A stretch of 64,000 bases of DNA from Chitinimonas taiwanensis DSM 18899 (GCF_900119825.1 NZ_FPKR01000012.1:1-64000), one strand, 5' to 3'. Counted from the stretch's first letter, positions 26,484 through 37,279 are shown. The notes: a model not told the origin generated them from the sequence alone. Translations and numbers: made by a program.

Positions 26484-27089
26484 ATGTCGCTGTTCAGCCA
26501 ACTTCGCTTCCACACCACCGTCAATGAGCTGCACATGCTACCGCAGCACGGCCTGGAAGTCGCCTTCGTCGGCCGATCCAATGCCGGCAAATCCAGCGCC
26601 ATCAACACATTGGCCAATCATGTCCGCCTAGCCTTCGTCTCCAAGACACCAGGACGCACGCAACATATCAACTATTTCAATCTGGGCGATGATCGCTTTC
26701 TAGTCGACCTGCCCGGCTATGGCTATGCCCAGGTACCGGAAGCCATCCGCGCCCATTGGCAGCAATTGCTTGGTAATTACCTGGCCACCCGCCCAAACCT
26801 GATCGGCCTGGTGCTGATCATGGACTCGCGCCATCCGCTCAAGCCGCTGGATGTAAACATGCTCGACTGGTTCCTGCCCACCGGCAAACCCGTGCATGTA
26901 CTGCTGACCAAGTCGGACAAGCTGACCCGCCAGGAACAGACCAAGACCCTGGCACAGGTGCGCGGTGCGCTCGAGCAATGGCCCAATTGCAGCGTGCAGC
27001 TGTTCTCCAGCCTGAAAAAGCAGGGCATGGAAGAAACCGAGACGGTAATTGGCAACTGGTTTGCGCAGGCACAAACGCCGGAAATGTAA
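26484..27089 (+). CDS. engB: Ribosome biogenesis GTPase EngB (YihA/YsxC)
   Basis: The 201-residue GTPase has G1 [14 protein letters not shown] near residues 32-45, switch [13 protein letters not shown]3 DLPGYGYA and G4 TKSDKL, followed by [14 protein letters not shown]. EngB helps assemble the 50S subunit. The ATG at 26484 ([12 protein letters not shown]) matches the family start; an in-frame extension upstream is non-coding. It is divergent from cytochrome c4, a common arrangement in betaproteobacteria. Confidence 0.96.
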   Translation: MSLFSQLRFHTTVNELHMLPQHGLEVAFVGRSNAGKSSAINTLANHVRLAFVSKTPGRTQHINYFNLGDDRFLVDLPGYGYAQVPEAIRAHWQQLLGNYLATRPNLIGLVLIMDSRHPLKPLDVNMLDWFLPTGKPVHVLLTKSDKLTRQEQTKTLAQVRGALEQWPNCSVQLFSSLKKQGMEETETVIGNWFAQAQTPEM

Positions 27090-27194
27090 ATTTGCCGGAA
27101 CCAAATCAATCCGGCCCGCTCGTATTGCACAGGTGTATTGCACGCCTCCCGCTTTCCCTCCCTGAGCGGGTGCCGGCCACAAGACCGGCTTTCC

Positions 27195-27235
27195 TACCCC
27201 AGCCACCTCCCCTTTGGCTGGGGTATTTTATTTAT
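27195..27235 (+). terminator. Terminator after engB
   Basis: A 10-bp stem (TACCCCAGCC / GGCTGGGGTA) is followed by TTTTATTTATT. It lies about 105 bp after engB and separates it from the pil-chp cluster. Confidence 0.9.
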
Positions 27236-27361
27236 TCACTCTGATATAAAACGAGATAACTGCCAATTTGCGGCAATAGTGATTTGATTGTCATTGTGCT
27301 ATGTTAGCGTTCGCCATTCCGGTGTCCTATCGCACCGAACAGGCAAAAGGAGACAAGCTCG

Positions 27362-27745
27362 ATGCAGAATCTCGCCGGCATCAAGGTTATGGTGATCGAC
27401 GACAGCAATACCATCCGCCGCAGCGCCGAGATCTTTCTTGGTCAGGCGGGTTGTGAGGTCATACTGGCCGAAGACGGTTTCGACGCGCTGGCAAAAATCA
27501 GCGACCATCATCCGGATGTGATTTTTGTCGATGTGATGATGCCGCGGCTGGACGGTTACCAGACTTGTTCGCTCATCAAGAAGAACCCAAAATTCAAAGC
27601 GACACCGGTCATCATGCTGTCCTCCAAGGACGGCCTGTTTGATCGGGCCCGAGGCCGCATGGTCGGCTCGGACGAATACCTTACCAAGCCATTTACAAAA
27701 GACAGCTTGCTGCAGGCCGTTGGCGCCCACGCCACCCACGCCTGA
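27362..27745 (+). CDS. pilG: Twitching motility response regulator PilG
   Basis: A 127-residue single-domain receiver with acidic pocket DD at 13-14, phosphoacceptor region VIFVDVMMPRLDGY (Asp near 55), SS/T near 83 and the conserved lysine in LTKPF near 106. The MPRLDGYQTCSLIKKNPKF form and its place first in a pilG-pilH-pilI-pilJ-chpA cluster identify PilG, the CheY-like output for pilus extension in Pseudomonas. AGGAGA 8 nt before the ATG supports the start. Confidence 0.93.
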   Translation: MQNLAGIKVMVIDDSNTIRRSAEIFLGQAGCEVILAEDGFDALAKISDHHPDVIFVDVMMPRLDGYQTCSLIKKNPKFKATPVIMLSSKDGLFDRARGRMVGSDEYLTKPFTKDSLLQAVGAHATHA

Positions 27746-27771
27746 GCAAGCATCAAGGGACTGATACACGC

Positions 27772-28137
27772 ATGACTATCAAGAAAATCCTGATCGTCGA
27801 CGACTCTCCGACCGAACGCCATTTCCTCGGCGAGTTGCTGACCAAGAACGGCTTCCAAGTGATGACCCTGGAAAGCGGTGAAGAAGCCGTCGCCCGCGTC
27901 AAGGAGCTGATGCCTGACCTGATCTTGATGGACGTGGTCATGCCCGGCCTGAACGGCTTCCAGGCAACGCGCACCATCTCCAAGGATGATGTGACCGCGC
28001 ACATCCCCATCATCATGTGCACGTCCAAGGGTCAGGAAACCGACATCGTCTGGGGCAAGCGCCAGGGTGCACGCGGCTATGTGGTCAAGCCAGTCAACCC
28101 GGACGAGCTGCTGCAGCAGATCGCCGCTCTGGGCTGA
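27772..28137 (+). CDS. pilH: Twitching motility response regulator PilH
   Basis: The 121-residue single receiver domain has the same length as Pseudomonas PilH. It shows VDDSPTERHFL near 9-19, LILMDVVMPGLNGFQATR with the phosphoacceptor Asp near 52, TSKGQETD near 84 and VVKPV near 103. In Pseudomonas PilH opposes PilG in control of pilus motors. It lies 26 bp after pilG and 12 bp before pilI, in one operon. Confidence 0.93.
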   Translation: MTIKKILIVDDSPTERHFLGELLTKNGFQVMTLESGEEAVARVKELMPDLILMDVVMPGLNGFQATRTISKDDVTAHIPIIMCTSKGQETDIVWGKRQGARGYVVKPVNPDELLQQIAALG

Positions 28138-28149
28138 GCCGCTTAGACC

Positions 28150-28665
28150 ATGGCCAAACGCGTCAGTCTTCGCGAATTCCAGGAAAGCGTGGTTGCCAGG
28201 CTCAAGGCCTTGCCTACCACGCACACCGCGACCACCAAGCTGGGCATCCAGGTTGGTGATTCTTCATGGCTGGTCGACCTTACCGACGTCAGCGAAGTGC
28301 TGCCGGTGCCGAATATGGTCAACGTGCCGCTGACCCGGCGCTGGTTCAAGGGTCTGGCTAATATCCGCGGTAATTTGTTCAGCGTGGTCGATCTGCCGGG
28401 CTTTCTCGGCGATGAACCAGTGCAGCCTGCGGTCAGCAGCCGCCTGCTGCTCATCCATCCGCGCCACATCATGAATTCGGCTCTGTTGGTCAATCGCATG
28501 CTCGGTCTGCGCAATGTGCAGGATATGCAGGAAGTGGCGCCAGCCGACCCTGCCGTTCCCTGGTGCGGCCCGACCCGACGCGATGCAAATGGCAAGGAAT
28601 GGCGCGAACTGCGCATTCAGGAATTGGTGCAGCAGGCACCTTTCCTGCAAGTGGGCACCATCTGA
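28150..28665 (+). CDS. pilI: CheW-like adaptor PilI
   Basis: The 171-residue protein has a CheW fold: TKLGIQVGDSSWLVDLTDVSEVLPVPNMVNVPLTRRWFKGLANIRGNLFSVVDLPGFLG is the canonical first half. It links the chemoreceptor PilJ to the kinase ChpA. The position between pilH and pilJ fits PilI rather than the second adaptor ChpC, which is not in the window. Confidence 0.9.
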   Translation: MAKRVSLREFQESVVARLKALPTTHTATTKLGIQVGDSSWLVDLTDVSEVLPVPNMVNVPLTRRWFKGLANIRGNLFSVVDLPGFLGDEPVQPAVSSRLLLIHPRHIMNSALLVNRMLGLRNVQDMQEVAPADPAVPWCGPTRRDANGKEWRELRIQELVQQAPFLQVGTI

Positions 28666-28754
28666 GCCCGCTGAGTACAAGCACTGAATCGATTTAAAAC
28701 ATGCGGTAGTGGGCCTGCCCGGCCCGAAAAATAGCAACAGGGAGATTTTCGAAC

Positions 28755-31001
28755 ATGGCGCTGTTGGACAAACTGAAATCGCGCAGCAAGGAACAAGCCG
28801 CAGAAGCGAGCGACGGTGCGTCCGCGCCCACGCAAAGCAGCCTGGCAAGTTCCCTGCTTAGCAAGCTGAAGATGAAGCCGTCTGCAGATGATGGCAAGGC
28901 CGACAAGGCCTATGACCCATTGCGCACGGTGTCGATCCTCGACCGTATCCGCCCGCAGACCGAAGGCGGCGCCAGCCGGCCACTGCCGCTGATTGGTCAT
29001 CTGCCCGCGCGGCGTCAGATCGAGATCTGCCTGTACACCATGCTGATCTTTATCGCCCTGTTCGCGATCACTACTTTCATGATGGTGCGCTCATCCGGCC
29101 ACGATGCGGCCTACCGTGCCACCTCGACAGAAATGCAGATGCTCTCGCAGCGGATGGCACGTTCGTCCGCCCAGGCTATCCAGGGTAATGCCGAAGCCTT
29201 CCCGCTGCTCAGCGAAGCCTATACCCAGTTCGATACCGACCTGACCCGTCTAGTCAGCGGCGGCGATGGCCTGCCGGCCTCCAAGGGCCAGGCGGCGGAA
29301 ATCCTCGCCAAGATCAAGCAGAACTGGGACACCAACTTCCGGCCGAACCAGAAGAAGCCGACGGTTGAGACCATCCTCAAGCAACGCGAAACCCTGGTGT
29401 CGGTGACCCAGAACGTGAGCGAAATTAACCGCAACGATGCCAAGCTGCTGGAACTGACCCAGCAGCTGGTGTCGCTGCTGGGCGAAGCCAATGCCTCCAG
29501 CCACGAGCTGGAACTGGCCAACCAGCAGGTGATGCTGTCGCAGCGTATGGCCAAGAACGCCAACGCCATGCTCGCCGGTGAAATCATCAACCCAGAAGTG
29601 GTGTTCCTGCTGGGTAAGGACACCAACACCTTCCGCGACACCCTGGCCGGCATGATCGAGGGTAGCGAAGAGCTGCGCATCCCCGCCGCCAGCAATCCGG
29701 AAGTGAAGGAAAAGCTGGTTGAAATCCGCGACCTGTTCAAGGACTTCGAGACCGTGGTGGGCGCCTTCTCGCGCAATATGCAGAACCTGGTAAACACACG
29801 TCTGGCCAACCAGACCATTTACAAGGAAAGCGAAACCCTGCTGAAGGACACCAAGGCACTGACCGAAGCCTATGAAAGCCAGGCGAGCGGTGTGTTGTCC
29901 ATCATCCTGGAAATCATCTTCGCCGCGCTGGCCTTTGCTGGCCTCTACGGTCTGATCCGCGTGTACAACGCCGAATCGCAACGTCGTCGCGCCGAAATCG
30001 AAGCGGAAAACAAGCGTAACCAGGAGGCCATTCTGCGCCTGCTGAACGAAATGTCCGACCTCGCCGACGGTGACTTGACGGTGCGCGCTTCGGTGACCGA
30101 AGACCTGACCGGCGCCATCGCCGACTCGATGAACTACACGATCGACGAGCTGCGCAGCCTGATTATCGGTATTAACCGCGCCACCGATCAGGTGACGGCC
30201 GCATCCCAGCAAGCCCAGGCAATTTCGGGCGAACTGCTGCAAGCCGCCCAGCGCCAGTCCGAAGAAATTATCGACACCAACGAAGTGGTGCAGAACATCA
30301 CCCGCTCGATTAACGAGGTGTCCGGTACCACGGTTGAATCAGCCCGCGTGGCGCGCCAGTCGCTGGAAGCCGCTAACAAAGGTACCGAGGCGGTACAGAA
30401 CCAGATCAAGGGCATGAATGAAATTCGTGAACAGATCCAGGAAACCGCCAAGCGGATCAAGCGTCTGGGTGAAAGCTCGCAGGAAATTACCGAAATCGTG
30501 GAACTGATTTCGGACATTACCGAGCAGACCAACGTGCTGGCCCTGAACGCCGCCATTCAGGCCGCCTCGGCCGGTGAAGCCGGTCGCGGCTTCACGGTGG
30601 TGGCGGAAGAAGTGCAGCGTCTGGCTGAACGTTCGGGCGAAGCAACCAAGCAGATCGGTGCGATTGTGAAGACCATTCAGGCCGATACCCATGATGCGGT
30701 GGCCGCTATGGAAATCTCCACCCAGGGTGTGGTGGAAGGTGCCAAGCTGTCCGATGCCGCAGGTCAAGCGCTGAACGAGATCGGTCAGGTGTCGAACGAG
30801 CTGGCAGGTCTGATTCAGACCATTGCCCACGCAACCGAATCGCAGCAGCAACTGGCCGACAAGGTGGCGGTATCGATGCAGGACATTCTGCGCATTACCG
30901 AACAGACCACCGCCGGCACCAAGCAAACTGCCGTACAGATTGGTCAGCTGACCGGTCTGGCTGCCGAACTGAAGGGTTCGGTCGCAGGCTTCAAGCTCTG
31001 A
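28755..31001 (+). CDS. pilJ: Methyl-accepting chemoreceptor PilJ
   Basis: A 748-residue receptor for the type IV pilus signalling system. Two membrane helices (about 93-117 and 380-403) flank a periplasmic sensor with two PilJ-type helices repeating the LSQRMA motif (near 133 and 258). A HAMP-like segment ([31 protein letters not shown]) and a long signalling domain with the hairpin tip [38 protein letters not shown] follow. Compared with Pseudomonas PilJ, whose first helix starts near residue 18, there is an extra cytoplasmic N-terminus of about 75 residues. GGGAG precedes the ATG. Confidence 0.93.
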   Translation: MALLDKLKSRSKEQAAEASDGASAPTQSSLASSLLSKLKMKPSADDGKADKAYDPLRTVSILDRIRPQTEGGASRPLPLIGHLPARRQIEICLYTMLIFIALFAITTFMMVRSSGHDAAYRATSTEMQMLSQRMARSSAQAIQGNAEAFPLLSEAYTQFDTDLTRLVSGGDGLPASKGQAAEILAKIKQNWDTNFRPNQKKPTVETILKQRETLVSVTQNVSEINRNDAKLLELTQQLVSLLGEANASSHELELANQQVMLSQRMAKNANAMLAGEIINPEVVFLLGKDTNTFRDTLAGMIEGSEELRIPAASNPEVKEKLVEIRDLFKDFETVVGAFSRNMQNLVNTRLANQTIYKESETLLKDTKALTEAYESQASGVLSIILEIIFAALAFAGLYGLIRVYNAESQRRRAEIEAENKRNQEAILRLLNEMSDLADGDLTVRASVTEDLTGAIADSMNYTIDELRSLIIGINRATDQVTAASQQAQAISGELLQAAQRQSEEIIDTNEVVQNITRSINEVSGTTVESARVARQSLEAANKGTEAVQNQIKGMNEIREQIQETAKRIKRLGESSQEITEIVELISDITEQTNVLALNAAIQAASAGEAGRGFTVVAEEVQRLAERSGEATKQIGAIVKTIQADTHDAVAAMEISTQGVVEGAKLSDAAGQALNEIGQVSNELAGLIQTIAHATESQQQLADKVAVSMQDILRITEQTTAGTKQTAVQIGQLTGLAAELKGSVAGFKL

Positions 31002-31078
31002 TCCGCTCGCGGCCACCTTGTCTCTCGCAGCAAGGTGGCCAGCTATCTATCTAGCCCTCTCGCGGAACGACAATACTG

Positions 31079-34000
31079 ATGAGCGCGCACACCGAATTCG
31101 ACCTGGGATCGCTGATATGGGTCAAAGGTGAAATTGACCAGGCCTTGGACAAGGCACGTCAGTGCCTGGACAAATACGCTGCCAAGGCCGATGCAGCCGA
31201 ACTGAAATTTGTACAAACCCATCTGCACCAGGTACGTGGTGCGGTGGAAATGGTCGGCTTATCGGGCGCAGCCCGCTTTGCCGAAGAGCTGGAAGTCGCG
31301 GTTGGTGCGGTCGAGCGCGGTGAGGCAAGTGCCTCCCTGCTTGGCCTGATCGCCGAAGCCGCCACCAGCCTGAGCCAATACCTGGAAGCCTTGGTCAATG
31401 GCTCGCCCGATCTGGCACTCAAGCTCTTGCCGGCCTACCGGCGCGTGCGCGCCGAGCGCGGCGAGCGCCAGTCCAGCGGCGCCGATCTATTCTTCCCCTC
31501 GCTCTCTGCCGAGCTGCCCCCTCAACTGAGCGCCACCAAGCGCGCCGATGCCGAACAGGCTGCCTATTTGAAAGCAGCCCGCGCGCGCTTCGAAGCCGGC
31601 CTGCTCAAGTGGCTCAAGGGTGAGCGCAAGGAAAGTGGCACCTGGATGGCACAAGCGCTGTATGGCGTGGCGCGCAGCCAGTCCAGCAGCCTGCAGCGCA
31701 GCTTCTGGTGGGCCGCGGCCGCTCTGGCGGAAGGCTCGCTGGACAATACCGCCCAGCTTGATATCGACCTCAAGCAGCTGTTCTCACGCCTGAACCAGCA
31801 ACTGAAGCGCCTGAACGAAGGCGCCGGCAAGGTGGCAGAGCGCCTGTTCCGCGATGTGCTGTATACGGTTGCCCATCTGGAAACCCGCAGCCCGCAATGC
31901 GCGGCCGTACGTCAGGCCTTCAATCTGGCCGAGATGCTGCCTGCCGGCGCACTCGAGGATGACACCCAGCAGCTGGCTACGCTGCAGCTGGTGCGCGAGC
32001 TGCGTGAGCTGGTGGCCCAGATGAAGGACAACTGGGCCCGCGTGGGCAGCGGCGGCACCGATCGCCTGCCGAGCTTCAAGCAACAACTGGCTGACCTGAG
32101 CCGACGTAGCGCGCAGATCCAGCTGAGTGGTTTCGACAGCCTGTTGCAGGCGCTCAGCGATGTGCTGACCAAGCAGGACAAGACCCCGAGCGAAGCGTTG
32201 GCTCTGGAAGTGGCTACGGCACTGCTGCTGCTGGAAAACGCCCTGCTGATCTTCCCCGAGCGTTCGAACGACTTCCCTGCCCAGTCCGAAGCCATGCAGG
32301 CACGTCTGCGCAATGGCAGCACGGGCGAGCTCGATGTCAGCCTGCTGGACGAAGTATCCCGTCGCGCGCAGGAACGCCTGCTGATGGTGCAGGTCGCCCA
32401 GGAGATCCTCACCAATCTGGCCCAGATCGAACAGACACTGGATGACTTCTTCCGCGATAGCAGCACGCGTGGCGAACTGCAGCAGACCGATGCGCCGCTG
32501 CGGCAGATTCGCGGTGCGCTGACCATTCTGGACGAGCGCGATGCCCTGGCCCTGCTGGATGCGGGTGCCGAAATCGTGCGTCGCTGCCAGATCGAAGGCT
32601 ACGATGCCGCACCCGATGAGCTGGAATTCCTGGCCGAGGCCTTCTCCAGCCTGGGCTTCTATATCGACGCACTCAAGCGCGAAGAGACTGATCGCATCCG
32701 CCTGATCGCCCCGTGGTTGCAGAAGATTGGCCACGAACCGGCCCAGCCTGTGGTCGACGAGGCCCAGGAAGCGGCCGCCGCCCAACAGGAAGCCCAGGCC
32801 CAGGAACGGGTCGAGGCGCTGGAGGTGGAAGAAGGTAAGCCGATCGCCGCACCGGCGACCACGGCACCCGCTCCCGCCAGCCAGGTGGTCAGCGAAGCGG
32901 CCGTGGATGCCGAATTGCTCGATGTCTATCTGGAAGAGGCGGTCGAGGTACTGGCTGCCATCAATAGTCATGTCGACATCGTGCGCGAGCAGGCCGGCAA
33001 TAAGGATGCGCTGACCGTGATCCGCCGCGGCTTCCACACCCTCAAGGGCAGTGGTCGCATGGTGGGCTTGAATCAGCTTGGTGAAGTCGCCTGGGCGATT
33101 GAGCAGGTGATGAATAAATGGCTGCAGGATGAGAAGCAGGCCTCGCCGGCCTTGCTGCGCCTGCTGGAAAGCACCTCGGCCCACTTCACCCAGTGGGTGG
33201 GCGAGCTACAGGCCAGCGGTACCGCGCAGGTGGATGCCGCCGCCCTGTTCGCCGAGGCCGAGCGCCTGAAGAGCGGCGCCGACCAGGACGAGCCGGCTGT
33301 TGGCGAGACAGTGGCGGTCGCCACTGAAGCGCAGCCCGCTGCCGATCAGGCCGCGCCGCCGGAATTGCCCGTGCTGGAGGGTGATGCTGGCGCACTGGAA
33401 ACCGACCCTATCGAACTGGCGCTTGATCTGCCCGAAGTCGCGGTCGAAGCATCGGCCGCTGAGGACGAGCACAGCCTGGACTTCGATCTGGGCGATATCG
33501 CGCTGGAGCCCGGCTCGCTGACGCTGCCACACGCAGAGGCAACGCCGGAAGCGGCCGATCTGCAGATTGGCGAGATCAGTATCTCCAAGTCGTTGTTCGG
33601 CATTTTCCTCGACGAGGCTTATCGCCATTTCGCCACGCTGAACAACGCCTTCATCGATTTCAACAGCAGCGGTGAGGTCGAAGCGGCCTTTGTGCATGCG
33701 GCCCACACTCTGTGCGGCATTGCCAATACCACCGGCTTCCATGCCCTAGGCGAACTCGGTTATGCGATCGAGCAAGCGCTGCTCGCCTATCAGAAGGCTG
33801 GCGTAGCCCCGGTACAGGTCGATTACGACACCCTGTCGATGGCGATCGACAAGGTTGGCGTGATGCTCGGCCAGATCAGCCGCTATGAAACCCCGGGCGA
33901 AGAGGCGCAGACCGTTGCCATGCTACAAGTGGTGTCGAACCGCCTGAAGGACGCCGATCTGGCGCCGACCAGCGTGGCCGAAGCCATCAGTACCGAATTG

Positions 34001-37000
34001 CCAGCTGAACCCGCGAGCGAGGCCGAGCTGCCTAGCCTGGATATCCCGCTGGAGCTTGATCTGCCGGATGAGCTGGTTAACGCCGAACTGCCGGCCGCTG
34101 GCGAAGAACTGACGCTGGAGCTCGATAGCGCAGCGCCGCTGGATCTGGACTTCGACAGCCTGATGGCCAGCGATGCCGCGCCGAGCGTGCAGTCCGAGGC
34201 TCAAATCGACCTGATCAGCGAGCCACTGGCCGTGGCACCTGTGCCGGTCGAGGTCGAAGCGCCAGCCGCCGATCTACCCGATCTGGATGGCTTGAGCCTG
34301 GATATCGAACTCGATGATGTGGCCCTGGATGCCGATGTCGCAGCCGAGCCGCAGACCGAGACGATCGCTGCCGCCCCGGCACCGCTTGATATTGAACAGA
34401 CTGCAGCCGAGGTCGATCTCGACCTGAACCTACCGGTTGACCTTCCCGCAATCAGCGAGGCCGACGATGCGCTCGAGCAGGCCGTCACGGCACCGCAGGC
34501 ATTCGAGACGATCGAAGCGATCGAAGTAGCGGAAGTCAGCCTGCCCGAAGCAGAGACGGATGCTGATCTGCTGTTCGATACCGACCTGCCGCTTGAACTG
34601 ACCGCGGTCGCGGACAGCGTCTCCGCCACCGAAGAAGCCGCGCCACTGGTGCTGGATGACTTGGTGGAGGTGATGGCGCCGCCAGAGTCGCTCGAGGATG
34701 CGCTGAGCGAGATCCCGCTCGCCCAGGTGGACGAGGCACTGATCGTCGAGCATGCGACGCCGGTCGAAGCCGAGCTGGAAGCCGTCGCACAAGATGTAAT
34801 CGAAATGCCGGCCGTCGAACTGGCCCCTGTCGAAATCGATCTGCCCAGCAGCACGGCAGCCGAGCCCGATGGCGTCGGCAGCGTGGCTGCATTGGGTGGT
34901 GGCGATCGCCTGGCAGAGATCACCGTACTGGACGAGTTGGACGAGCAGCTGCTGCCTATCTTCATCGAAGAAGCGCAGGAACTGCTGCCTCAGGTATCGG
35001 CCGAGCTACGTGCCCTGGGCGAGGAATCGACCCGCCACGAGGCGCTCGAATCGCTCAAGCGTGTGCTACACACGCTCAAGGGCAGCGCGCGCATGGCCGG
35101 TGCGATGCGTCTGGGTGAAGCCACCCACAATATGGAAACCCGCCTGCTCAACGCCGGTGAGGCCGTGGTACCGGCCTTGCTCGACGAGCTGGAAGCCGAC
35201 CTCGACACCATCACCCTGCTGCAGGACCGCCTGATCAATGGCGAGCCGGCCACGGATGAGCTAGATGAAGCGCTACCTGCCGATGCAGTAGTGTTGCCGC
35301 AGGCCGTCGCCACGCCGGGCGCCGCGCCAGTCGCAGCGGCCCGCACTGCACCGGCACAGGCACAGGCACAGGCACTCGGCCTGTCCGATCCGGAAGCCGG
35401 CAAGAGCACGGTGCGTGTCCGCGCCGACCTGGTCGACCGTCTGGTGAACCAGGCTGGCGAGGTGTCGATCTCGCGTACGCGGATCGAATCGGAAATGCTG
35501 GCGCTCAAGCGCTCGCTGCTCGACCTGACCGATAACGTCGGCCGTCTGCGCGGCCAGCTGCGCGAGATCGAGATCCAGGCCGAGTCGCAAATGCAGTCGC
35601 GCATGGCCCAGGCCAGCGATCTGCCGGACTTCGACCCGCTTGAGTTCGACCGCTTCTCGCGCCTGCAGGAACTGACCCGCTTCATGGCCGAGAGCGTGAA
35701 CGACGTGGCCACCGTGCAGCACAACCTGTTGAAGAACCTGGACGAGTCGAGTGCCGCTCTAGTGCAGCAGGCACGCATGACGCGTGATCTGCAGCAGGAA
35801 CTGATGCGCGTGCGCATGGTGCCCTTCTCCTCGGTGTCCGAGCGTCTGTACCGCGTGGTGCGCCAGACCGGCAAGGAAACCGGCAAGAAGGTCAACCTGG
35901 AAATCAAGGGCGGTCGGGTAGAAATCGACCGTTCGGTGCTGGAAAAGATGGTGTCGCCGTTCGAGCACATGCTGCGTAACGGTATTGACCATGGCCTGGA
36001 AAGCACCGAGGTGCGCCTGGCCGCCGGCAAGAATGAATTCGGCGAAATCGTCGTGGAAGCCCGCCAGGAAGGTAATGAACTGGTGCTGGTACTGCGCGAC
36101 GACGGCGCCGGCCTGAATCTGGAGCGCATCCGTCAGAAGGGCCTCGAGCAGGGCCTGATCGAAGCCGGCGGGGATTACACCGACGCGCAGATCATGGCGC
36201 TAATCTTCGAAGCCGGCTTCTCCACCGCCAACCAAGTCACCCAGCTGTCCGGACGCGGCATTGGCATGGACGTGGTGAAGAGCGAGCTGGAAGACCTCGG
36301 CGGTCGGGTGGAAGTGTCATCCGAAGCCGGTCGCGGTACCACCTTCACGATTCACCTGCCGCTGACCCTGGCCGTTACCCAGGCCGTGCTGATCAAGGTG
36401 GCCGGTAAGCTGTTCGCCATCCCCTCGGTGATGGTCGAGCAGGTGCAGGAACTGAAGATGGAGCCGCTGCATCAGCTCTATCAACGCCATCAGCTCGAGT
36501 GGATGGGCAATCAATACCCGTTCCACTACCTGCCACGCCTCCTGGGCGACTACGACAGCCAGCCCGAGCAGAAGCGTTACAACACCATCATGTTGCTGCG
36601 CTCCGGTGTCAGCCGCATCGCCATCCACGTCGACGAACTGGTGAAGAACCAGGAAGTGGTGGTGAAGAACATCGGTCCACAGCTGGTGCGCGTGGCCGGT
36701 GTGGCCGGTGCCACGGTGCTCGGTAATGGTGAAATCGTGCTGCTGCTCAACCCGCTGGCCCTGCTGCAGCGCCGTGCCGACGCGCCGGTGGCCGACTTCG
36801 ATGCCGCCATGGCCGCCAGCGCGCCGCTGCCGGAAGAGCAGCTGCAGGTCGCCCCGGTGGTGATGGTGGTCGACGATTCGCTCACCGTGCGTAAGATCAC
36901 CGGCCGTCTGCTGGCCCGCGAAGGCTATCAGGTGGAAACCGCCAAGGACGGCGTGGATGCGCTGCAGAAGCTGCAGGACATCCGCCCGGCTGTGATGCTG

Positions 37001-37231
37001 CTGGACGTGGAAATGCCGCGTATGGACGGCTTCGAACTGACGCGCAATCTGCGCGCCAACGCCGACACGCGCGATATCCCGATCATCATGATCACCTCGC
37101 GTACTGCCGATAAGCATAAGAACTACGCGTTTGAACTGGGCGTGAACGCCTTCCTGGGTAAGCCTTATCAGGAAGACGAGCTGCTCGAGCACATCCGCAA
37201 GTTCACTGGTGAGGAAATGCCGATCGCCTGA
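31079..37231 (+). CDS. chpA: Hybrid chemotaxis kinase ChpA (PilL) for twitching motility
   Basis: A 2050-residue CheA-type hybrid kinase. In order: a degenerate N-terminal Hpt-like segment (HLHQVRGAVEMVG, near 50); a FimL-like region (about 130-500); a Gln-bearing pseudo-Hpt (LRQIRGALTIL, near 475); Hpt HTLKGSGRMVG near 652; Hpt HTLCGIANTTG near 875 with Cys for Lys; Hpt HTLKGSARMAG near 1331; then P3/P4 with NGIDHGLES, DDGAGLN and GRGIGMDVVKSEL. A CheW domain (about 1760-1900) and a C-terminal receiver with LLDVEMPRMDGF (Asp near 1975) end it. Acidic, low-complexity linkers separate the Hpt modules. It is shorter than Pseudomonas ChpA. No pilK or chpB follows. Confidence 0.93.
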   Translation: MSAHTEFDLGSLIWVKGEIDQALDKARQCLDKYAAKADAAELKFVQTHLHQVRGAVEMVGLSGAARFAEELEVAVGAVERGEASASLLGLIAEAATSLSQYLEALVNGSPDLALKLLPAYRRVRAERGERQSSGADLFFPSLSAELPPQLSATKRADAEQAAYLKAARARFEAGLLKWLKGERKESGTWMAQALYGVARSQSSSLQRSFWWAAAALAEGSLDNTAQLDIDLKQLFSRLNQQLKRLNEGAGKVAERLFRDVLYTVAHLETRSPQCAAVRQAFNLAEMLPAGALEDDTQQLATLQLVRELRELVAQMKDNWARVGSGGTDRLPSFKQQLADLSRRSAQIQLSGFDSLLQALSDVLTKQDKTPSEALALEVATALLLLENALLIFPERSNDFPAQSEAMQARLRNGSTGELDVSLLDEVSRRAQERLLMVQVAQEILTNLAQIEQTLDDFFRDSSTRGELQQTDAPLRQIRGALTILDERDALALLDAGAEIVRRCQIEGYDAAPDELEFLAEAFSSLGFYIDALKREETDRIRLIAPWLQKIGHEPAQPVVDEAQEAAAAQQEAQAQERVEALEVEEGKPIAAPATTAPAPASQVVSEAAVDAELLDVYLEEAVEVLAAINSHVDIVREQAGNKDALTVIRRGFHTLKGSGRMVGLNQLGEVAWAIEQVMNKWLQDEKQASPALLRLLESTSAHFTQWVGELQASGTAQVDAAALFAEAERLKSGADQDEPAVGETVAVATEAQPAADQAAPPELPVLEGDAGALETDPIELALDLPEVAVEASAAEDEHSLDFDLGDIALEPGSLTLPHAEATPEAADLQIGEISISKSLFGIFLDEAYRHFATLNNAFIDFNSSGEVEAAFVHAAHTLCGIANTTGFHALGELGYAIEQALLAYQKAGVAPVQVDYDTLSMAIDKVGVMLGQISRYETPGEEAQTVAMLQVVSNRLKDADLAPTSVAEAISTELPAEPASEAELPSLDIPLELDLPDELVNAELPAAGEELTLELDSAAPLDLDFDSLMASDAAPSVQSEAQIDLISEPLAVAPVPVEVEAPAADLPDLDGLSLDIELDDVALDADVAAEPQTETIAAAPAPLDIEQTAAEVDLDLNLPVDLPAISEADDALEQAVTAPQAFETIEAIEVAEVSLPEAETDADLLFDTDLPLELTAVADSVSATEEAAPLVLDDLVEVMAPPESLEDALSEIPLAQVDEALIVEHATPVEAELEAVAQDVIEMPAVELAPVEIDLPSSTAAEPDGVGSVAALGGGDRLAEITVLDELDEQLLPIFIEEAQELLPQVSAELRALGEESTRHEALESLKRVLHTLKGSARMAGAMRLGEATHNMETRLLNAGEAVVPALLDELEADLDTITLLQDRLINGEPATDELDEALPADAVVLPQAVATPGAAPVAAARTAPAQAQAQALGLSDPEAGKSTVRVRADLVDRLVNQAGEVSISRTRIESEMLALKRSLLDLTDNVGRLRGQLREIEIQAESQMQSRMAQASDLPDFDPLEFDRFSRLQELTRFMAESVNDVATVQHNLLKNLDESSAALVQQARMTRDLQQELMRVRMVPFSSVSERLYRVVRQTGKETGKKVNLEIKGGRVEIDRSVLEKMVSPFEHMLRNGIDHGLESTEVRLAAGKNEFGEIVVEARQEGNELVLVLRDDGAGLNLERIRQKGLEQGLIEAGGDYTDAQIMALIFEAGFSTANQVTQLSGRGIGMDVVKSELEDLGGRVEVSSEAGRGTTFTIHLPLTLAVTQAVLIKVAGKLFAIPSVMVEQVQELKMEPLHQLYQRHQLEWMGNQYPFHYLPRLLGDYDSQPEQKRYNTIMLLRSGVSRIAIHVDELVKNQEVVVKNIGPQLVRVAGVAGATVLGNGEIVLLLNPLALLQRRADAPVADFDAAMAASAPLPEEQLQVAPVVMVVDDSLTVRKITGRLLAREGYQVETAKDGVDALQKLQDIRPAVMLLDVEMPRMDGFELTRNLRANADTRDIPIIMITSRTADKHKNYAFELGVNAFLGKPYQEDELLEHIRKFTGEEMPIA

Positions 37232-37246
37232 TCGGTACCCGCCAAA

Positions 37247-37279
37247 CAAAACGCCCCGGCAACGGGGCGTTTTGTTTTT
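37247..37279 (+). terminator. Terminator after chpA
   Basis: An 11-bp stem (CAAAACGCCCC / GGGGCGTTTTG) is followed by TTTTT, 15 bp after the chpA stop. The A-run on its other side lets it also serve the minus-strand gene that ends at 37298. Confidence 0.93.
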
